This document shows positions 8,170-17,861 of a stretch of 64,000 bases of DNA, in pieces. The first letter of the stretch is position 1, and every line of letters starts with the position of its first letter. Source of the DNA: Rosistilla oblonga (lineage in GTDB: Bacteria; Planctomycetota; Planctomycetia; Pirellulales; Pirellulaceae); assembly GCF_007751715.1 (NCBI RefSeq), contig NZ_CP036292.1:1674001-1738000 (forward strand), given 5' to 3'. The position numbers were made by a program, and so were the translations under genes. The notes beneath the pieces are model-generated. The model had not been told where the DNA came from and made no database searches. It saw nothing but the letters and a program-made list of their open reading frames with translations.

Positions 8170-9579
8170 ATGATTCGGGCGATCGTGATGCTGGTCTGTG
8201 CGTGGGCGTTTATCGGCTCGGCGTTTGCGGAACGGAAGCCGAATGTGATCTTGATCATGGCCGACGATGTCAGTTGGGAATGTTTTGGTTGCTACGGAGC
8301 GAAGGACTACAAAACTCCTAACATCGACGCCTTGGCGGCAAAGGGGATGCAGTTCAACAACTGTTACTCCACGCCGATCTGTACGCCATCGCGTGTTAAA
8401 TTGATGACCGGCCAATACAACTTCCGCAACTACACGCACTTCGGATATCTGAATCCACGCGACAAGACATTTGCTCAGATGCTGAAGCACGCCGGTTACA
8501 AAACTGCCATCGCGGGGAAATGGCAACTCAACGGACTCTATCATCGCGCCGACGGTTGTACCGATGCGGGGCGAGTCCACGACGCGGGGTTTGATGAGTA
8601 TTGTCTTTGGCAGGTGACTAAAACCGTAGCCGACGAAGGGGGCGGCGAACGTTTTTGGAGTCCACCGTTGGAACAGAACGGCCGGATGCTAACAAAACAA
8701 GACAACGACGGATTGTATGGTCCCGATATCATGTCGGACTATCTTTGCGACTTCATCCAACGCAATCGAGACGACCCGTTTTTCGTCTACTACCCAACCG
8801 TTCTGGTTCACAATCCGTTTGTCGCCACGCCCGATACGATCGGCGATGGCGATCGCACTCACCAGGCCAATAAAGCTCCCAAAGGCAAGGCGGCGAAAAA
8901 GAAAAACTTTGTAGCGATGGTTAACTATCTCGACAAAATCGTTGGCAAGATCGTCCAACGCGTCGAAGATATTGGTCAGTTGGAAAACACGCTGATCTTA
9001 TTCACCGCCGACAATGGAACCGACCGACGGATTGCGTCGGCTTGGAATGGTCGCGAAGTGGTGGGAGGGAAAGGGACGACAACCGACATGGGAACCCACG
9101 TGCCGCTGGTTGCGTATTGGAAGGGCCATACGCCGGTCGGAGCTAAGCGAGACGACCTTATCGATTTCACCGATTTCTATGCGACGTTAGCCGATGCTGC
9201 GGGAGTCGTTTTGGGGGCCGACGATCCCGTCGACGGACTCAGCTTTCTGCCGCAGTTGCAAGGTCGCCCCGGGAATCCACGCGATTGGGTCGTCTGCCAC
9301 TATCAACCGTATTGGGGAAAGTTCGAGGGCCGCCAATTCACCCGGAACGGCTTCTTTAAACTCTATCGCGATGGCAGTTTCTATCGCATCCCCGACGACT
9401 TGGATGAAGCCAAAGATCTCGCCGTGGGCGACGCTGGCATCGCAGGGGAATCGGCTCGGCGTTTCCTGCAACAGGTGATGCAGACGCTTCCCCCTGCACC
9501 GCCCGTGCAAGCGGGGAAAGCTGCAACGACGCGTCCCGTCCATCCCGATTGGCCTAACATCACCGACCCCAACGATTAA
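8170..9579 (+). CDS. Secreted sulfatase (arylsulfatase-like)
   Basis: Hydrolyses sulfate esters, probably of algal polysaccharides, in the periplasm or outside the cell. The 469-residue protein starts with a signal peptide (cleavage near SAFA-ER). PNVILIMADDVSWECFG carries the metal-binding Asp pair, and CTPSR at 71-75 is the C-x-P-x-R sulfatase signature whose cysteine is converted to formylglycine by a dedicated enzyme. KTAIAGKWQLNG and LFTADNGTD are further sulfatase blocks. AAGG lies 6 bases upstream of the ATG at 8170. No maturation enzyme is nearby. It is about 90 residues shorter than the second sulfatase at 15208-16893 and only moderately similar to it, so they are not recent duplicates. 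Confidence 0.93.
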   Translation: MIRAIVMLVCAWAFIGSAFAERKPNVILIMADDVSWECFGCYGAKDYKTPNIDALAAKGMQFNNCYSTPICTPSRVKLMTGQYNFRNYTHFGYLNPRDKTFAQMLKHAGYKTAIAGKWQLNGLYHRADGCTDAGRVHDAGFDEYCLWQVTKTVADEGGGERFWSPPLEQNGRMLTKQDNDGLYGPDIMSDYLCDFIQRNRDDPFFVYYPTVLVHNPFVATPDTIGDGDRTHQANKAPKGKAAKKKNFVAMVNYLDKIVGKIVQRVEDIGQLENTLILFTADNGTDRRIASAWNGREVVGGKGTTTDMGTHVPLVAYWKGHTPVGAKRDDLIDFTDFYATLADAAGVVLGADDPVDGLSFLPQLQGRPGNPRDWVVCHYQPYWGKFEGRQFTRNGFFKLYRDGSFYRIPDDLDEAKDLAVGDAGIAGESARRFLQQVMQTLPPAPPVQAGKAATTRPVHPDWPNITDPND

Positions 9580-9750
9580 ATGGAGCCGGACAACACATGG
9601 AGTCTCAAAAACGAACCGTTGCCCGGTGGCATGAATCTGCCGCGCGGCGGGGCTGCGTTTTTCTCGTCTGAATTAGGAAGCCGTATCGCGGAAGAGGTTC
9701 CGCTTCCGACACGTTCCCCGTTTCAAATCTAATCTTCCAATCAAGCTATC

Positions 9751-12156
9751 ATGATTCCATTACATTCTCTGATTCGACCGAGCGTGTTGCTGGTGCTTTG
9801 CCTGGTTGCTCATCTGCCCGTTTCGGCAATCGACCCCGTTCGTCCCGGTGACCAAGTCGAAGTCTACTACCATTCAAAATGGTATCCGGGAGAAGTCCTG
9901 GCCTATAAAAACAAAGTGGCCTTGGTTCGCTATACGTTTATCTCGCCGCGCGAAGGAAAGTTTGCGCTCGATTCGATCCGTTTTCCCAACGACGAGGGCT
10001 CTTGGATGATCTGGCGAGATCTTTCTGGAAAGTTCAAGATCGAAGCGCGGTTGGTCGGCCGCAGCGAGACTCACGTCAAATTGATGAAAGAGGATGGATC
10101 GGTCGCCGAAGTCCCGATCGCCAGTCTGGCCGCGTCGCTCCAAGCGCGGCTAGCCAAGATCGTGAAGGCTGAAAAGGAGTTTGTCGATTCCGCGCTGGTT
10201 CGTATCGGGGATCAAGTGGAAGTCAAGCACTTGAGAACCTGGACACCGGCGACTGTCATCAGCCTGTTGCCCGATGGAGCGGTTGTGGAGTACAGCTTTG
10301 CGGGGCAAGTCCGACAGTCGGAGTTCAAATATGTCGATATGCGTTATCCCAATGGCGAAGGTCCATGGTCGGATTGGAAGGACGTCACCGGGAAGTACCA
10401 GGTCAAAGCGAGATACATCACTCACGATGAGACCGATGTCTACCTGCTGCTGGAAGGGGATAAGCGGATCAAGTTGCCACGCTCCAAATTGGCGCCGGCA
10501 ATCGAAACCGAACTGGCCAAACGCGCTGTCTTAACGCGACGCCCGGACGAAGTGGAATTTTCGACTGCTGGCGTCGATTTCAAAGACTTGCCATCGTGGA
10601 CTCGTTTTGGGAAAGGCTTGGGCGAGAACACCGGCGGCATCCTCAGTTCGATCACCGCGCCGCCGTCAACCTCGCCTGCCGATGGCGTTTTTAAGGTCGA
10701 ACTGGAACGCGTGGGGAAGATCGGCCCGGTCTTCTACGTCGACGATGCACCAACGCCGATGATCTGTCTGGTCGTGACACCGGAAAAGCAGGACGGGTTT
10801 AATCCGATCTCGTTGTATTGGATCGATCTGGAGACTCGCAGCGTTTTACCGGGGCCGAACTTCTTCGAAGGGGAAGTCATCTTGGGCTACTCCGCGGCTC
10901 AGCAGCGTTTGATCACTGCCGAGGGCTTGGATCTGCGGAAATCAGCGAGTCGGTTCTGCAGTTATCGCTTGGCGGCTGGGCAGCGACAAGCCAAGCCGGA
11001 GTGGAAGTGGGCCGTCCCGGAGATGTCGTTTGTCTCTTCGCGCGAACGACTGTCAGCCGATTTTGTCGGTTCCGACAACGTGCTGATCGCGTACGGCGGC
11101 GCGGTCACGATGTGGGATCTGGAAGCTCGCCGGGCGGAATATGTCGTGCCGACCAGCTACAACGATTTTGACCTCAGTCCCGATCAGCGGTTTTTCTTCA
11201 CCAACCAATTCAATCACGCAACGGCGCTCGATACCGGTTCCGGAGAACCGGTCGCCACGTTCGGCGGCGCCAGCAGTCATTTCACTCAAGACGGAACCCA
11301 CGTGACCAGCGTGGGAACCTTCAGTTCCGAATTGATTTCACTCGCCAACCCGACCGATCGCGCTGCGTTGTATGGCGGCAAACGATCGCAAGATGGTGCC
11401 GGAGCAAAATCGGCGTTGATCGGAACGGAGTGGCTGTTCCGCGACAATCACCTCTACAACTTGCAGCGGCAGTTGCTGTCGTGGACCTACGCCACCGAAG
11501 ACTTGACGCTGTTGTTGCGGCAACCGGTGGGGAACCGATGTTTGATCGTGGCGACCGATGAGACAAACTCCAGCAGCACCGAGATCCATGTCGGTGTGAA
11601 AACGATTCCAAGCGATGAGAACCTGGCATCGATGACAAGCCTGGGCGACGAGCAGTTGTATGTGCTGCGGCCCGGGATTCAGGTGCGGTTGGATGCGTCG
11701 GCGATGCACCCGCAGATCGTCGATGGGGTGCGGCGAGCGATTCAAGAAGCGGGGTGGTCGGAATCTGCAACCAGCGACATCGTCATCAAGGCGGAAGCGA
11801 AGCGAGGCAAGCCGCAAACTCAAACCTATTCCGTCTCGCGATTTGGCTTCGGTTCGGGCGGCGGATCTCAGCCCGATCAAACGATCACCGCCAGTCCTTG
11901 GATGCAGTACGTGTCGGTGGAACAATCGGGTGAGAGTTTGTGGGGCGCTGGCGGCGGTGGCGCGATACCCTCGTTTGTCACGACGCGCGAAGGAGAGTCC
12001 TTGGAGGCGGAGATTCGCAAGTGCGAACAAGTCTCCTACGATCTGTTTCAGTCGTTTACATTTCCGGAGAAAGTGTTGGCTCCCAAATGGGCTAATGGTT
12101 TTGGTACCACCATGCTAACTCCCACAGGCTTTGTCGATCGTCCGGTCGCTCCTTAA
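9751..12156 (+). CDS. Secreted protein with two SHD1 (SLA1 homology) repeats
   Basis: An 801-residue protein with a signal peptide (cleavage about residue 26). The N-terminal half is a tandem repeat. Each unit has a Tudor/Agenet-like segment (GDQVEVYYHSKWYPGEVL at 33-50; GDQVEVKHLRTWTPATVI at 153-170), followed by an SHD1 module (W-x-D-x-SGKFKIEARLV at about 88-102; W-x-D-x-TGKYQVKARYI at 209-223). SHD1 modules in planctomycetes occur in many secreted proteins and may bind peptide motifs; their role there is unproven. The C-terminal half is strand-rich, with segments reminiscent of beta-propeller blades (LSPDQRFFFTNQFNHATALD), and ends without an anchor. Its function is unknown. It follows the sulfatase by 170 bases on the same strand. 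Confidence 0.72.
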   Translation: MIPLHSLIRPSVLLVLCLVAHLPVSAIDPVRPGDQVEVYYHSKWYPGEVLAYKNKVALVRYTFISPREGKFALDSIRFPNDEGSWMIWRDLSGKFKIEARLVGRSETHVKLMKEDGSVAEVPIASLAASLQARLAKIVKAEKEFVDSALVRIGDQVEVKHLRTWTPATVISLLPDGAVVEYSFAGQVRQSEFKYVDMRYPNGEGPWSDWKDVTGKYQVKARYITHDETDVYLLLEGDKRIKLPRSKLAPAIETELAKRAVLTRRPDEVEFSTAGVDFKDLPSWTRFGKGLGENTGGILSSITAPPSTSPADGVFKVELERVGKIGPVFYVDDAPTPMICLVVTPEKQDGFNPISLYWIDLETRSVLPGPNFFEGEVILGYSAAQQRLITAEGLDLRKSASRFCSYRLAAGQRQAKPEWKWAVPEMSFVSSRERLSADFVGSDNVLIAYGGAVTMWDLEARRAEYVVPTSYNDFDLSPDQRFFFTNQFNHATALDTGSGEPVATFGGASSHFTQDGTHVTSVGTFSSELISLANPTDRAALYGGKRSQDGAGAKSALIGTEWLFRDNHLYNLQRQLLSWTYATEDLTLLLRQPVGNRCLIVATDETNSSSTEIHVGVKTIPSDENLASMTSLGDEQLYVLRPGIQVRLDASAMHPQIVDGVRRAIQEAGWSESATSDIVIKAEAKRGKPQTQTYSVSRFGFGSGGGSQPDQTITASPWMQYVSVEQSGESLWGAGGGGAIPSFVTTREGESLEAEIRKCEQVSYDLFQSFTFPEKVLAPKWANGFGTTMLTPTGFVDRPVAP

Positions 12157-12802
12157 CTGCGATCCCGCGCGTTAGCGGCAGCGTAAGGGGGCGGTGGGAC
12201 GCGTCGGCTCTGCGATCCACGAGTTGCAGTCCGGCAGTCTGCAGTGAGTGCTTGGTTTGTAGTCTCCCGGTTCGGCGAACTGGCTTCCGTTTTCACTCAG
12301 CAGGCATGCGCAGGTCGACAACGGGAGTCCATCCGCCACTGATCCCGAGCGTATGGAAAGTCGGCGGTAACGGCAGCGGATGCGATGTGTGGCAACGCTG
12401 CGGGATCCGCTGTCGGGTAACTGTGCAGCGGCTGCGCAACGGATTGGCAAATCGATCGCCGCCGCCCAATTCTCGCCCGCGTCGCAAAGATTAATCTACG
12501 CGATCGCAGCAAAAAATCGGGGAGTTGGAGCGACGTAATCGATTGATTGCGGGGAGGATTCGAACGCAATCCGGCTCTGGCGACGATTGCTGGCATTTAT
12601 TTTCGCAAACAGTTCACTCTCTGGAACGGCACTTGCGTAAGCCGCTGTGGTAATGGCCATGATGCCAGCAGTTTCTATCCAGATGATTTGCAACCCTCTT
12701 TTCCTTTTGCTTTGCCCGAATGAAGCGTGCCTGGCGCGTGGGGCTAGCGGAGGCGAACCGCGGTTGATCGATCTGGTATTTTTCCCTTCAAAGGCTTTGG
12801 TA
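12157..12802. other. Intergenic region, no gene supported
   Basis: About 650 bases between the SHD1 protein and the NagD-like gene. Short frames exist on both strands, but none has a convincing ribosome site, codon pattern or family resemblance. No tRNA or strong terminator was seen. Confidence 0.5.
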
Positions 12803-13663
12803 ATGAGCAAACTTGGATTCTTGATCGATATGGACGGCGTGATCTACAAAGGTAACCAATTGATCCGTGGTGCCGACCGATTCATCGCCCGACTCCATCA
12901 AAACGATCATCCGTTTCTATTTTTGACAAACAACAGCCAACGCACCCAGCGCGATGTTGCGGTGCGGTTGCAGCGGATGGGAATCGAGGCACGGGAGGAG
13001 CAGATTTTCACGTGTGCGATGGCGACCGCCAGCTTCCTCTCGAAACAGAAACCCAACGGCACCGCCTACGTGATCGGTGAAGGAGGCTTGTTGCAAGCGC
13101 TCCATCTGAACGGCTATTCGATCGTCGATACCGATCCCGATTATGTAGTCGTTGGCGAAGGACGAACGGTCACGGCGGAAGCCTTGGATGCCGCGACGCG
13201 GATGATTCTGGCGGGTGCGAAATTGATTGCGACCAATCTCGATCCGAACTGCCCGACGGCAAGTGGCACTCGCCCCGGCTGTGGTGCGACGGTGGCGTTC
13301 CTGGAGATGGCGACTGGCAAAAAGGCATCCAGCATGGGCAAACCGAGCCCCGTGATGATGCGAGCCGCTCGCAAGCAGCTCGGTCTGACCACGTCGCAAA
13401 CTGTGATGATCGGCGACACGATGGAGACCGACATTATCGGCGGCGTCCAGATGGGCTACCACACCGTCTTGGCTCTCTCCGGCGGAACGCAACTGACCGA
13501 TCTCGACAACTATGCGTTTGGCCCCGATCTGGTCGTCGAATCAGTCGAGGAATTGGCAGACCCCAGCTGCTGTCTGGAGACGTTGTTTGGATTGTCGGAC
13601 GACGAACCGGCATCGACCGAAAGCGTAGCCAGTCACCGTCAGTTGCAACTGGCGCACAAGTAA
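12803..13663 (+). CDS. HAD-IIA family phosphatase (NagD-like)
   Basis: Cytoplasmic haloacid-dehalogenase-superfamily phosphatase of the NagD/AraL group, 286 residues. Motif I is FLIDMDGVIYKG (nucleophile D9, acid D11), motif II is FLTNNSQRT, the lysine of motif III lies near SSMGKPSPVMM, and motif IV is GDTMETDIIGG. The capping domain between motifs II and III is the HAD-IIA type. Enzymes of this group dephosphorylate nucleotides and sugar phosphates; the substrate here cannot be told. The ATG has an AAGG 8 bases upstream. The C-terminal ~20 residues (from about DDEPASTES) are an extra polar tail. The gene is convergent with the HAD gene at 14088, and the repeat block lies between them. Confidence 0.9.
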   Translation: MSKLGFLIDMDGVIYKGNQLIRGADRFIARLHQNDHPFLFLTNNSQRTQRDVAVRLQRMGIEAREEQIFTCAMATASFLSKQKPNGTAYVIGEGGLLQALHLNGYSIVDTDPDYVVVGEGRTVTAEALDAATRMILAGAKLIATNLDPNCPTASGTRPGCGATVAFLEMATGKKASSMGKPSPVMMRAARKQLGLTTSQTVMIGDTMETDIIGGVQMGYHTVLALSGGTQLTDLDNYAFGPDLVVESVEELADPSCCLETLFGLSDDEPASTESVASHRQLQLAHK

Positions 13664-13712
13664 CCGGCAAAGCAGTCTTCGTTTGTTTGCAAGCTCCGCC
13701 AGCAAACAATAG

Positions 13713-14060
13713 GAAAAGCCGCGGATGCGGCGGTCGCATAAAGCCTGCGGCGCAAGCCGCAGACGGTGTCTCGCAAGCAATAGAAAAGCCCCGGCAGAGG
13801 CGACAGCAGCAGGTATCCTACGAGGTCAGCCGTAGTCGACAAGAAAAGCCGCGGATGCGGCGATCGCATAAAGCCTGCGGCGCAAGCCGCAGGACGGTGT
13901 CCCGCAAGCAATAGAAAAGCCCCGGCAGGGGCGACAGCGTTTGAATGCTGCCGCCCCTGCCGGGGCTTTGTTTATCAGATGGCAACTGCGACACCTACGG
14001 CTCACGCCGTAGGCTTTATGCGATCGCCGCATCCGCGGCTTTGTGTGACTGCCGCGGCTT
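13713..14060. repeat. Compound repeat block: two ~95-base direct copies plus inverted partners
   Basis: A unit starting AAAAGCCGCGGATGCGG, passing through AAGCCTGCGGCGCAAGCCGC, and ending AATAGAAAAGCCCCGGC occurs at about 13714-13807 and again at about 13843-13937, a 129-base period with few differences. Inverted partners follow: 13952-13969 is complementary to 13916-13933, and 14000-14042 is the reverse complement of the first half of the unit (GCATAAAGCC ... GCCGCGGATGCGGC). The whole block fills the gap between two convergent genes. It resembles BIME/REP-type elements and contains no coding region I can support. Confidence 0.85.
13916..13969. terminator. Strong hairpin, probable bidirectional terminator
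   Basis: Two perfect 18-base arms (AAAGCCCCGGCAGGGGCG at 13916-13933 and its complement at 13952-13969) flank an 18-base loop. The A-run on the left and the TTTGTTTAT on the right give a short U-tract on both strands. It lies between the convergent NagD-like and HAD phosphatase genes, where a shared terminator would be useful. It is also part of the repeat family, so termination is an inference. Confidence 0.6.
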
Positions 14061-14087
14061 TTCATTTTGCAACGAGAGACGTTGCGG

Positions 14088-15131
14088 TTACTCTGCGTCG
14101 CCTGGGTGGATCGACTTCCAGTCGTTTTTCATGCTGATCACGTGCCAACCTTTTTCATTGGCTTCATCCATCAGCGACTGCGGGAACGTGCCGAACTTGG
14201 TGTCGGGCAGTCCGTTCGCTGGACCATAGGCATATTCACGCTCGGCATCGTCGTGGAAGACCAGCATCATCAGCCGCGCTCCATCGCCCGCGCCGGTCCA
14301 CTGCAGCATCTCGCGGTCTCCAGCCGAGTTGCCGAACGACGCGATCGGACGCTTGCCGATGAATTTGTTGATACCGACTGGCTTGCCGGTCTTGTCGTCG
14401 ATGAAATCGATCTCGGCCAATCGCATCAGCATCGGTTTGCCGTCTTTGACCTCATATTGTGTTTTAATCGACGATCCGACGACTTGTTCGGGCGGAATAC
14501 CGTAGACCGCCTGAGTCATCGGCCGCATGAATTCGACTCCGCCGCCGGAAACGATGAACGTTTTGAAGTCGTTCGCACGCAGATAGGCCAACAGCTCCAA
14601 CATCGGTTGAAATGTCATCTCGGTGTAACGCTTCTTGAAACGCGGATGCCGCGCCGTTTCGAGCCAGTCCTTTACGATCGCTTCGAACTCTGCGGTGCTG
14701 ATGCCAGCGTGCGAAACCATCACCAGTTCGAGGAGTCCCTTTTCGCCTGAGGCGGCGAGCGCCGGCAGGTCGTTCTCGAGCACGGCTTTGAACGGCTGCT
14801 TCGTCTTCCATTCGGGATGCTGAGGCGCGAGCGCCTTGACGCGGTCGATTGCAAAGGCGAGCTGCGTGTACATCGGGTGCTCACCCCAAAGCGTGCCGTC
14901 GTTGTCGAACGTCGCGATGCGATCTTCGGGAGCCACGTAATCCGGCAAGTCTTTGTTCGTGACTCTCTCAACAAATTCAACGATCGCTTGCTTCGTAGGC
15001 GTATCGTTCCAAGATGCCAGCGGTTCGTCGGCATGCAACGACGAACTGGCCAGCGCCACGACGATCGCGATCGCATGAATAAAACAGAGCTTCGGGGAGG
15101 TTAGTGTCATCGTCTTGGTTTTGCTTTTCAT
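14088..15131 (-). CDS. Exported HAD-superfamily phosphatase
   Basis: A 347-residue protein with an N-terminal signal peptide (hydrophobic segment around residues 15-31, cleavage near LHA-DE), so the enzyme probably acts in the periplasm. Motif I is ATFDNDGTLW (nucleophile D76, D78), motif II is TFIVSGGGVEFMRP, and motif IV is FGNSAGDREML, which resemble phosphoserine-phosphatase-like HADs. The substrate is unknown. It is encoded 76 bases downstream of a sulfatase gene on the same strand, so the two may form an operon that strips sulfate and phosphate from extracellular substrates. The ATG at 15131 is chosen over a TTG one codon upstream; no clear SD is seen. Confidence 0.85.
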   Translation of the reverse strand: MKSKTKTMTLTSPKLCFIHAIAIVVALASSSLHADEPLASWNDTPTKQAIVEFVERVTNKDLPDYVAPEDRIATFDNDGTLWGEHPMYTQLAFAIDRVKALAPQHPEWKTKQPFKAVLENDLPALAASGEKGLLELVMVSHAGISTAEFEAIVKDWLETARHPRFKKRYTEMTFQPMLELLAYLRANDFKTFIVSGGGVEFMRPMTQAVYGIPPEQVVGSSIKTQYEVKDGKPMLMRLAEIDFIDDKTGKPVGINKFIGKRPIASFGNSAGDREMLQWTGAGDGARLMMLVFHDDAEREYAYGPANGLPDTKFGTFPQSLMDEANEKGWHVISMKNDWKSIHPGDAE

Positions 15132-15207
15132 CAAAGGGTGTTATCGCTCACACTGCCAAAGGCCGCCCGCGGGCGAGCGGCCTGCAATTATGACCATATC
15201 GCTTGGA

Positions 15208-16893
15208 TCAGTTGCCCGTCGGCAATGGAAGCGAGAAGCCTTCCTTCTTCAGCGACTCTCTCACATGCTGGAACCGCTGGTATTGCGGAATCGTGATCGG
15301 GCCGGTGTAGACTTCGCTCTGCAGTTTACGCGGCGGATACTTGACGTAAGTCTTCATCAGCTCTTTGATCGACTCGTTGATCGTCACGAGAGTCCAAGTT
15401 CGCTCGGTGAAGTTGTTCATAAAAATGTCGTAACGCTCCTGAGGATCCGCCCACAGGTCAAACACTTGAGGAACCACGGCGACATACTTTTCAGGTCCCT
15501 TCCATCCCAGGTTGGAGTCGACAGCAAGACCGCCGGTCGCTGCACCGTCGTCGCCACGAATGTTGAACAACGCCTTGTAGTTGCCGACGCGAGCCGCACC
15601 CGGTGTGAGTTCGACTTCAGTGAAGTAGAACCACGCTTCACGGGCGCTCTTTCCCTTGCCGGTTAGCACTGGGGTCATGTCGTAACTGTCGAAGTAGATC
15701 GGTTCGCCTTCGCGATCCTTCTCGGGCAATTCAACACCGGCGACCGAAGCGAACGTCGCCATCAGATCCAAACCACCGACGATGTCGTGATTCTTCACAC
15801 CGGGTGCGATGTTGTCCGGCCATACCGCGATGGCTGGAACTCGATTGCCACCTTCACGCACGGTTCCCTTGGTTCCACGGAACGGGGTGTAGCCGGCATC
15901 GGGATAAACGTCTTGCCACGCACCATTGTCGGTCGTGTAGAAGACAAGCGTATCTTTGTCGAGTCCGAGTTCCTTGAGCTTGGCGGTGATGTTTCCGATT
16001 CGCGTATCGAGCTCGACCATCGAGTCGGCGTACTTCGACTTCGAGAGCGACTTGTGCTTGAACTCGGGAGCCGGCAGGTTCGGCTGGTGAACCTTCATGA
16101 AGTTGACGTTGATGAAAAACGGTTCGTCGGGATTCTTAGCCGCTTCCTCAAGAAACTTGATGCCCGACGCTTCGACATACTGATCCATAAAAGGAATTCC
16201 GACGACGCCATCGGGATAATTGACTCCTTCGATGGTGACGTTTTCGCCTGGCTTGTCGACGTACTGGCCGTTGACTTTAAAGTCTTCTTTGGCTTTCTCA
16301 CCAGCGTTGCCCGAGAGCGATCCCTTGGTGACTTTGTTGAACATCGACCGCAGCTTGGGATCCATGTCGGGGAACCAAGTCGGGTCGCCGTAGGTGTAAG
16401 CGTTGCAGTGATAAAGGAAGCAATGTTCCATCACATCGTATCCCTGAGCGTTTGGCAGCGCGTAGTCAGCTTCGCCAAGATGCCACTTGCCGGTGAAGTA
16501 GGTTTTGTAGCCACCCTTCTTCAGCACCGACGCGAGGGTCCATTCGGCAGCGGGCAGTCCGCCGCCTTGTCCCTGAAACGCGACGGTCGTCATGCCGCTG
16601 CGGTTCGGGATCCGGCCGGTCTGCATCGCAGCGCGACCGGGCGTGCAGCTTGGTTGAGCGTAGAAGGAGAAGAAGGTCATCCCTTCTTTGGCCATCCGAT
16701 CGATGTTCGGCGTCGGCATGCCGCGTCCCTCGCCGCCACCGTAGGGACCGAGATCGCCGTATCCAGTGTCGTCGGAGACGATGAACAAGATGTTTGGCTT
16801 TTTAGCTTTGGCTTTATCTTCGGCGTGTGCCGTCATCGGTGTCAGGAAAAGGACTGCGGCTAAGCTGGCCAGTGCGGTGGCACTTCGTTTCAT
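15208..16893 (-). CDS. Secreted arylsulfatase
   Basis: A 561-residue type I sulfatase. GGAG lies 7 bases before the ATG at 16893, and the signal peptide is cleaved near AHA-ED (residue 24). PNILFIVSDDTGYGDLG supplies the metal-binding Asp pair, and CTPGR at 83-87 is the formylglycine signature. GKWHLGEADY and TTDNGAW are further family blocks. The length and the final ~100 residues, which include LWADPQERYDIFMNNF, match arylsulfatases of the AtsA/AslA type. It probably cleaves sulfate from marine polysaccharides. It lies upstream of, and probably co-transcribed with, the exported HAD phosphatase. Confidence 0.93.
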   Translation of the reverse strand: MKRSATALASLAAVLFLTPMTAHAEDKAKAKKPNILFIVSDDTGYGDLGPYGGGEGRGMPTPNIDRMAKEGMTFFSFYAQPSCTPGRAAMQTGRIPNRSGMTTVAFQGQGGGLPAAEWTLASVLKKGGYKTYFTGKWHLGEADYALPNAQGYDVMEHCFLYHCNAYTYGDPTWFPDMDPKLRSMFNKVTKGSLSGNAGEKAKEDFKVNGQYVDKPGENVTIEGVNYPDGVVGIPFMDQYVEASGIKFLEEAAKNPDEPFFINVNFMKVHQPNLPAPEFKHKSLSKSKYADSMVELDTRIGNITAKLKELGLDKDTLVFYTTDNGAWQDVYPDAGYTPFRGTKGTVREGGNRVPAIAVWPDNIAPGVKNHDIVGGLDLMATFASVAGVELPEKDREGEPIYFDSYDMTPVLTGKGKSAREAWFYFTEVELTPGAARVGNYKALFNIRGDDGAATGGLAVDSNLGWKGPEKYVAVVPQVFDLWADPQERYDIFMNNFTERTWTLVTINESIKELMKTYVKYPPRKLQSEVYTGPITIPQYQRFQHVRESLKKEGFSLPLPTGN

Positions 16894-17861
16894 GTTGCGT
16901 CTCCGGTGGAAATTGTGATCGAAAATGTAGCGATTGCTTTGTGACGACTGTCGACTTCCGCTATTGGACACAAGCGGAAGAGATTGCTTTCAGTTGCCGC
17001 ATGAACGAGTGCTCCAGTTTACGGCGAGGGTGCTCGGATCGGATCGTGAGAGCTCCGTGGCCTCGTAGGCTGGTTCGTCTATTTGCCCCAAGTCTTTTCC
17101 TCTTTTGTGCCTCCGGTGATTAGTCGTTGGAAGAGGCAGCACCGACTGAGAGGAGTCCCGATTTGGAGGCAAGATCTACCCAATGCCTCTTGATGAAAAG
17201 TTCAGCCACGCTGAAGTGTAGCCCTATTGGGGAAAGTGTCAACAATTGGTGACTTGTCACGATGCGTGTTAACACCCGGCGGTGGCTGGAGTGTAGCGAT
17301 GGAAGTGATTCTCTTGCCTCGGTTTGTTGGGTAGCGTTTCTCGGCCGTTGTCGTCCCTTCTCGGCGCTTTGGATCCCACGTTACGCACCGGTTCGCGGCT
17401 GCAGTTGCAATCTGGACTGCCTGGCGGCGCTGATCGGACCGAGGGGGACGATCGTGAAGGAAAGTTAGGGTTTCCAGTGCTCGAGCGGCTTCGAGACAAT
17501 TGGCGGTTGTAGATGTTGAGGTACCAGAGCGCGCCGCTTCGTACCCGTAGATCAATGCCCGAGGTCGTCCTTCTACTTGTGAAGCTTCGCAAGATTTCGG
17601 GGCAACAGATTTGGCAACTCGGCTTGCGATCGACGCGACCGTTTCTCGTGTTGCTTGCCGTTGTTTTCATCCATCTTTAATCGATGTTTAACGCGCGTTT
17701 AACTCATGTTGGCATTTTGCTCGCGACACTTGGTAGGCGCCGGTGGAGTTGGTTGTTATTGGAGTGCGGCCCCGGCGTGCGAATGTCGAAGGCATTTGAA
17801 GCAGCGGGGGCGGTGATCCGGTACCGTCAGCCGCGGGATCACGGCCACGGCCGCCGTGGTT
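16894..17861. other. Long intergenic region, nothing recognised
   Basis: Nearly 970 bases between the arylsulfatase start and the methyltransferase end. Parts (about 16920-17250 and 17480-17760) look less GC-rich than flanking genes. Short frames on both strands have no SD or recognisable products. It may hold the sulfatase promoter and decayed sequence. Confidence 0.45.

Noticed and set aside
9580-9732. 50-codon frame beginning directly after the sulfatase stop
   Set aside because: It starts at TAA-ATG with no SD and has no family resemblance; chance is the simpler explanation.
13713-14060. Possible CRISPR array
   Set aside because: Only two long imperfect direct units with inverted partners; no short regular repeat-spacer pattern and no cas genes.
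17202-17555. 117-codon minus-strand frame in the long gap
   Set aside because: Thr/Arg-rich composition, no SD, no family resemblance.
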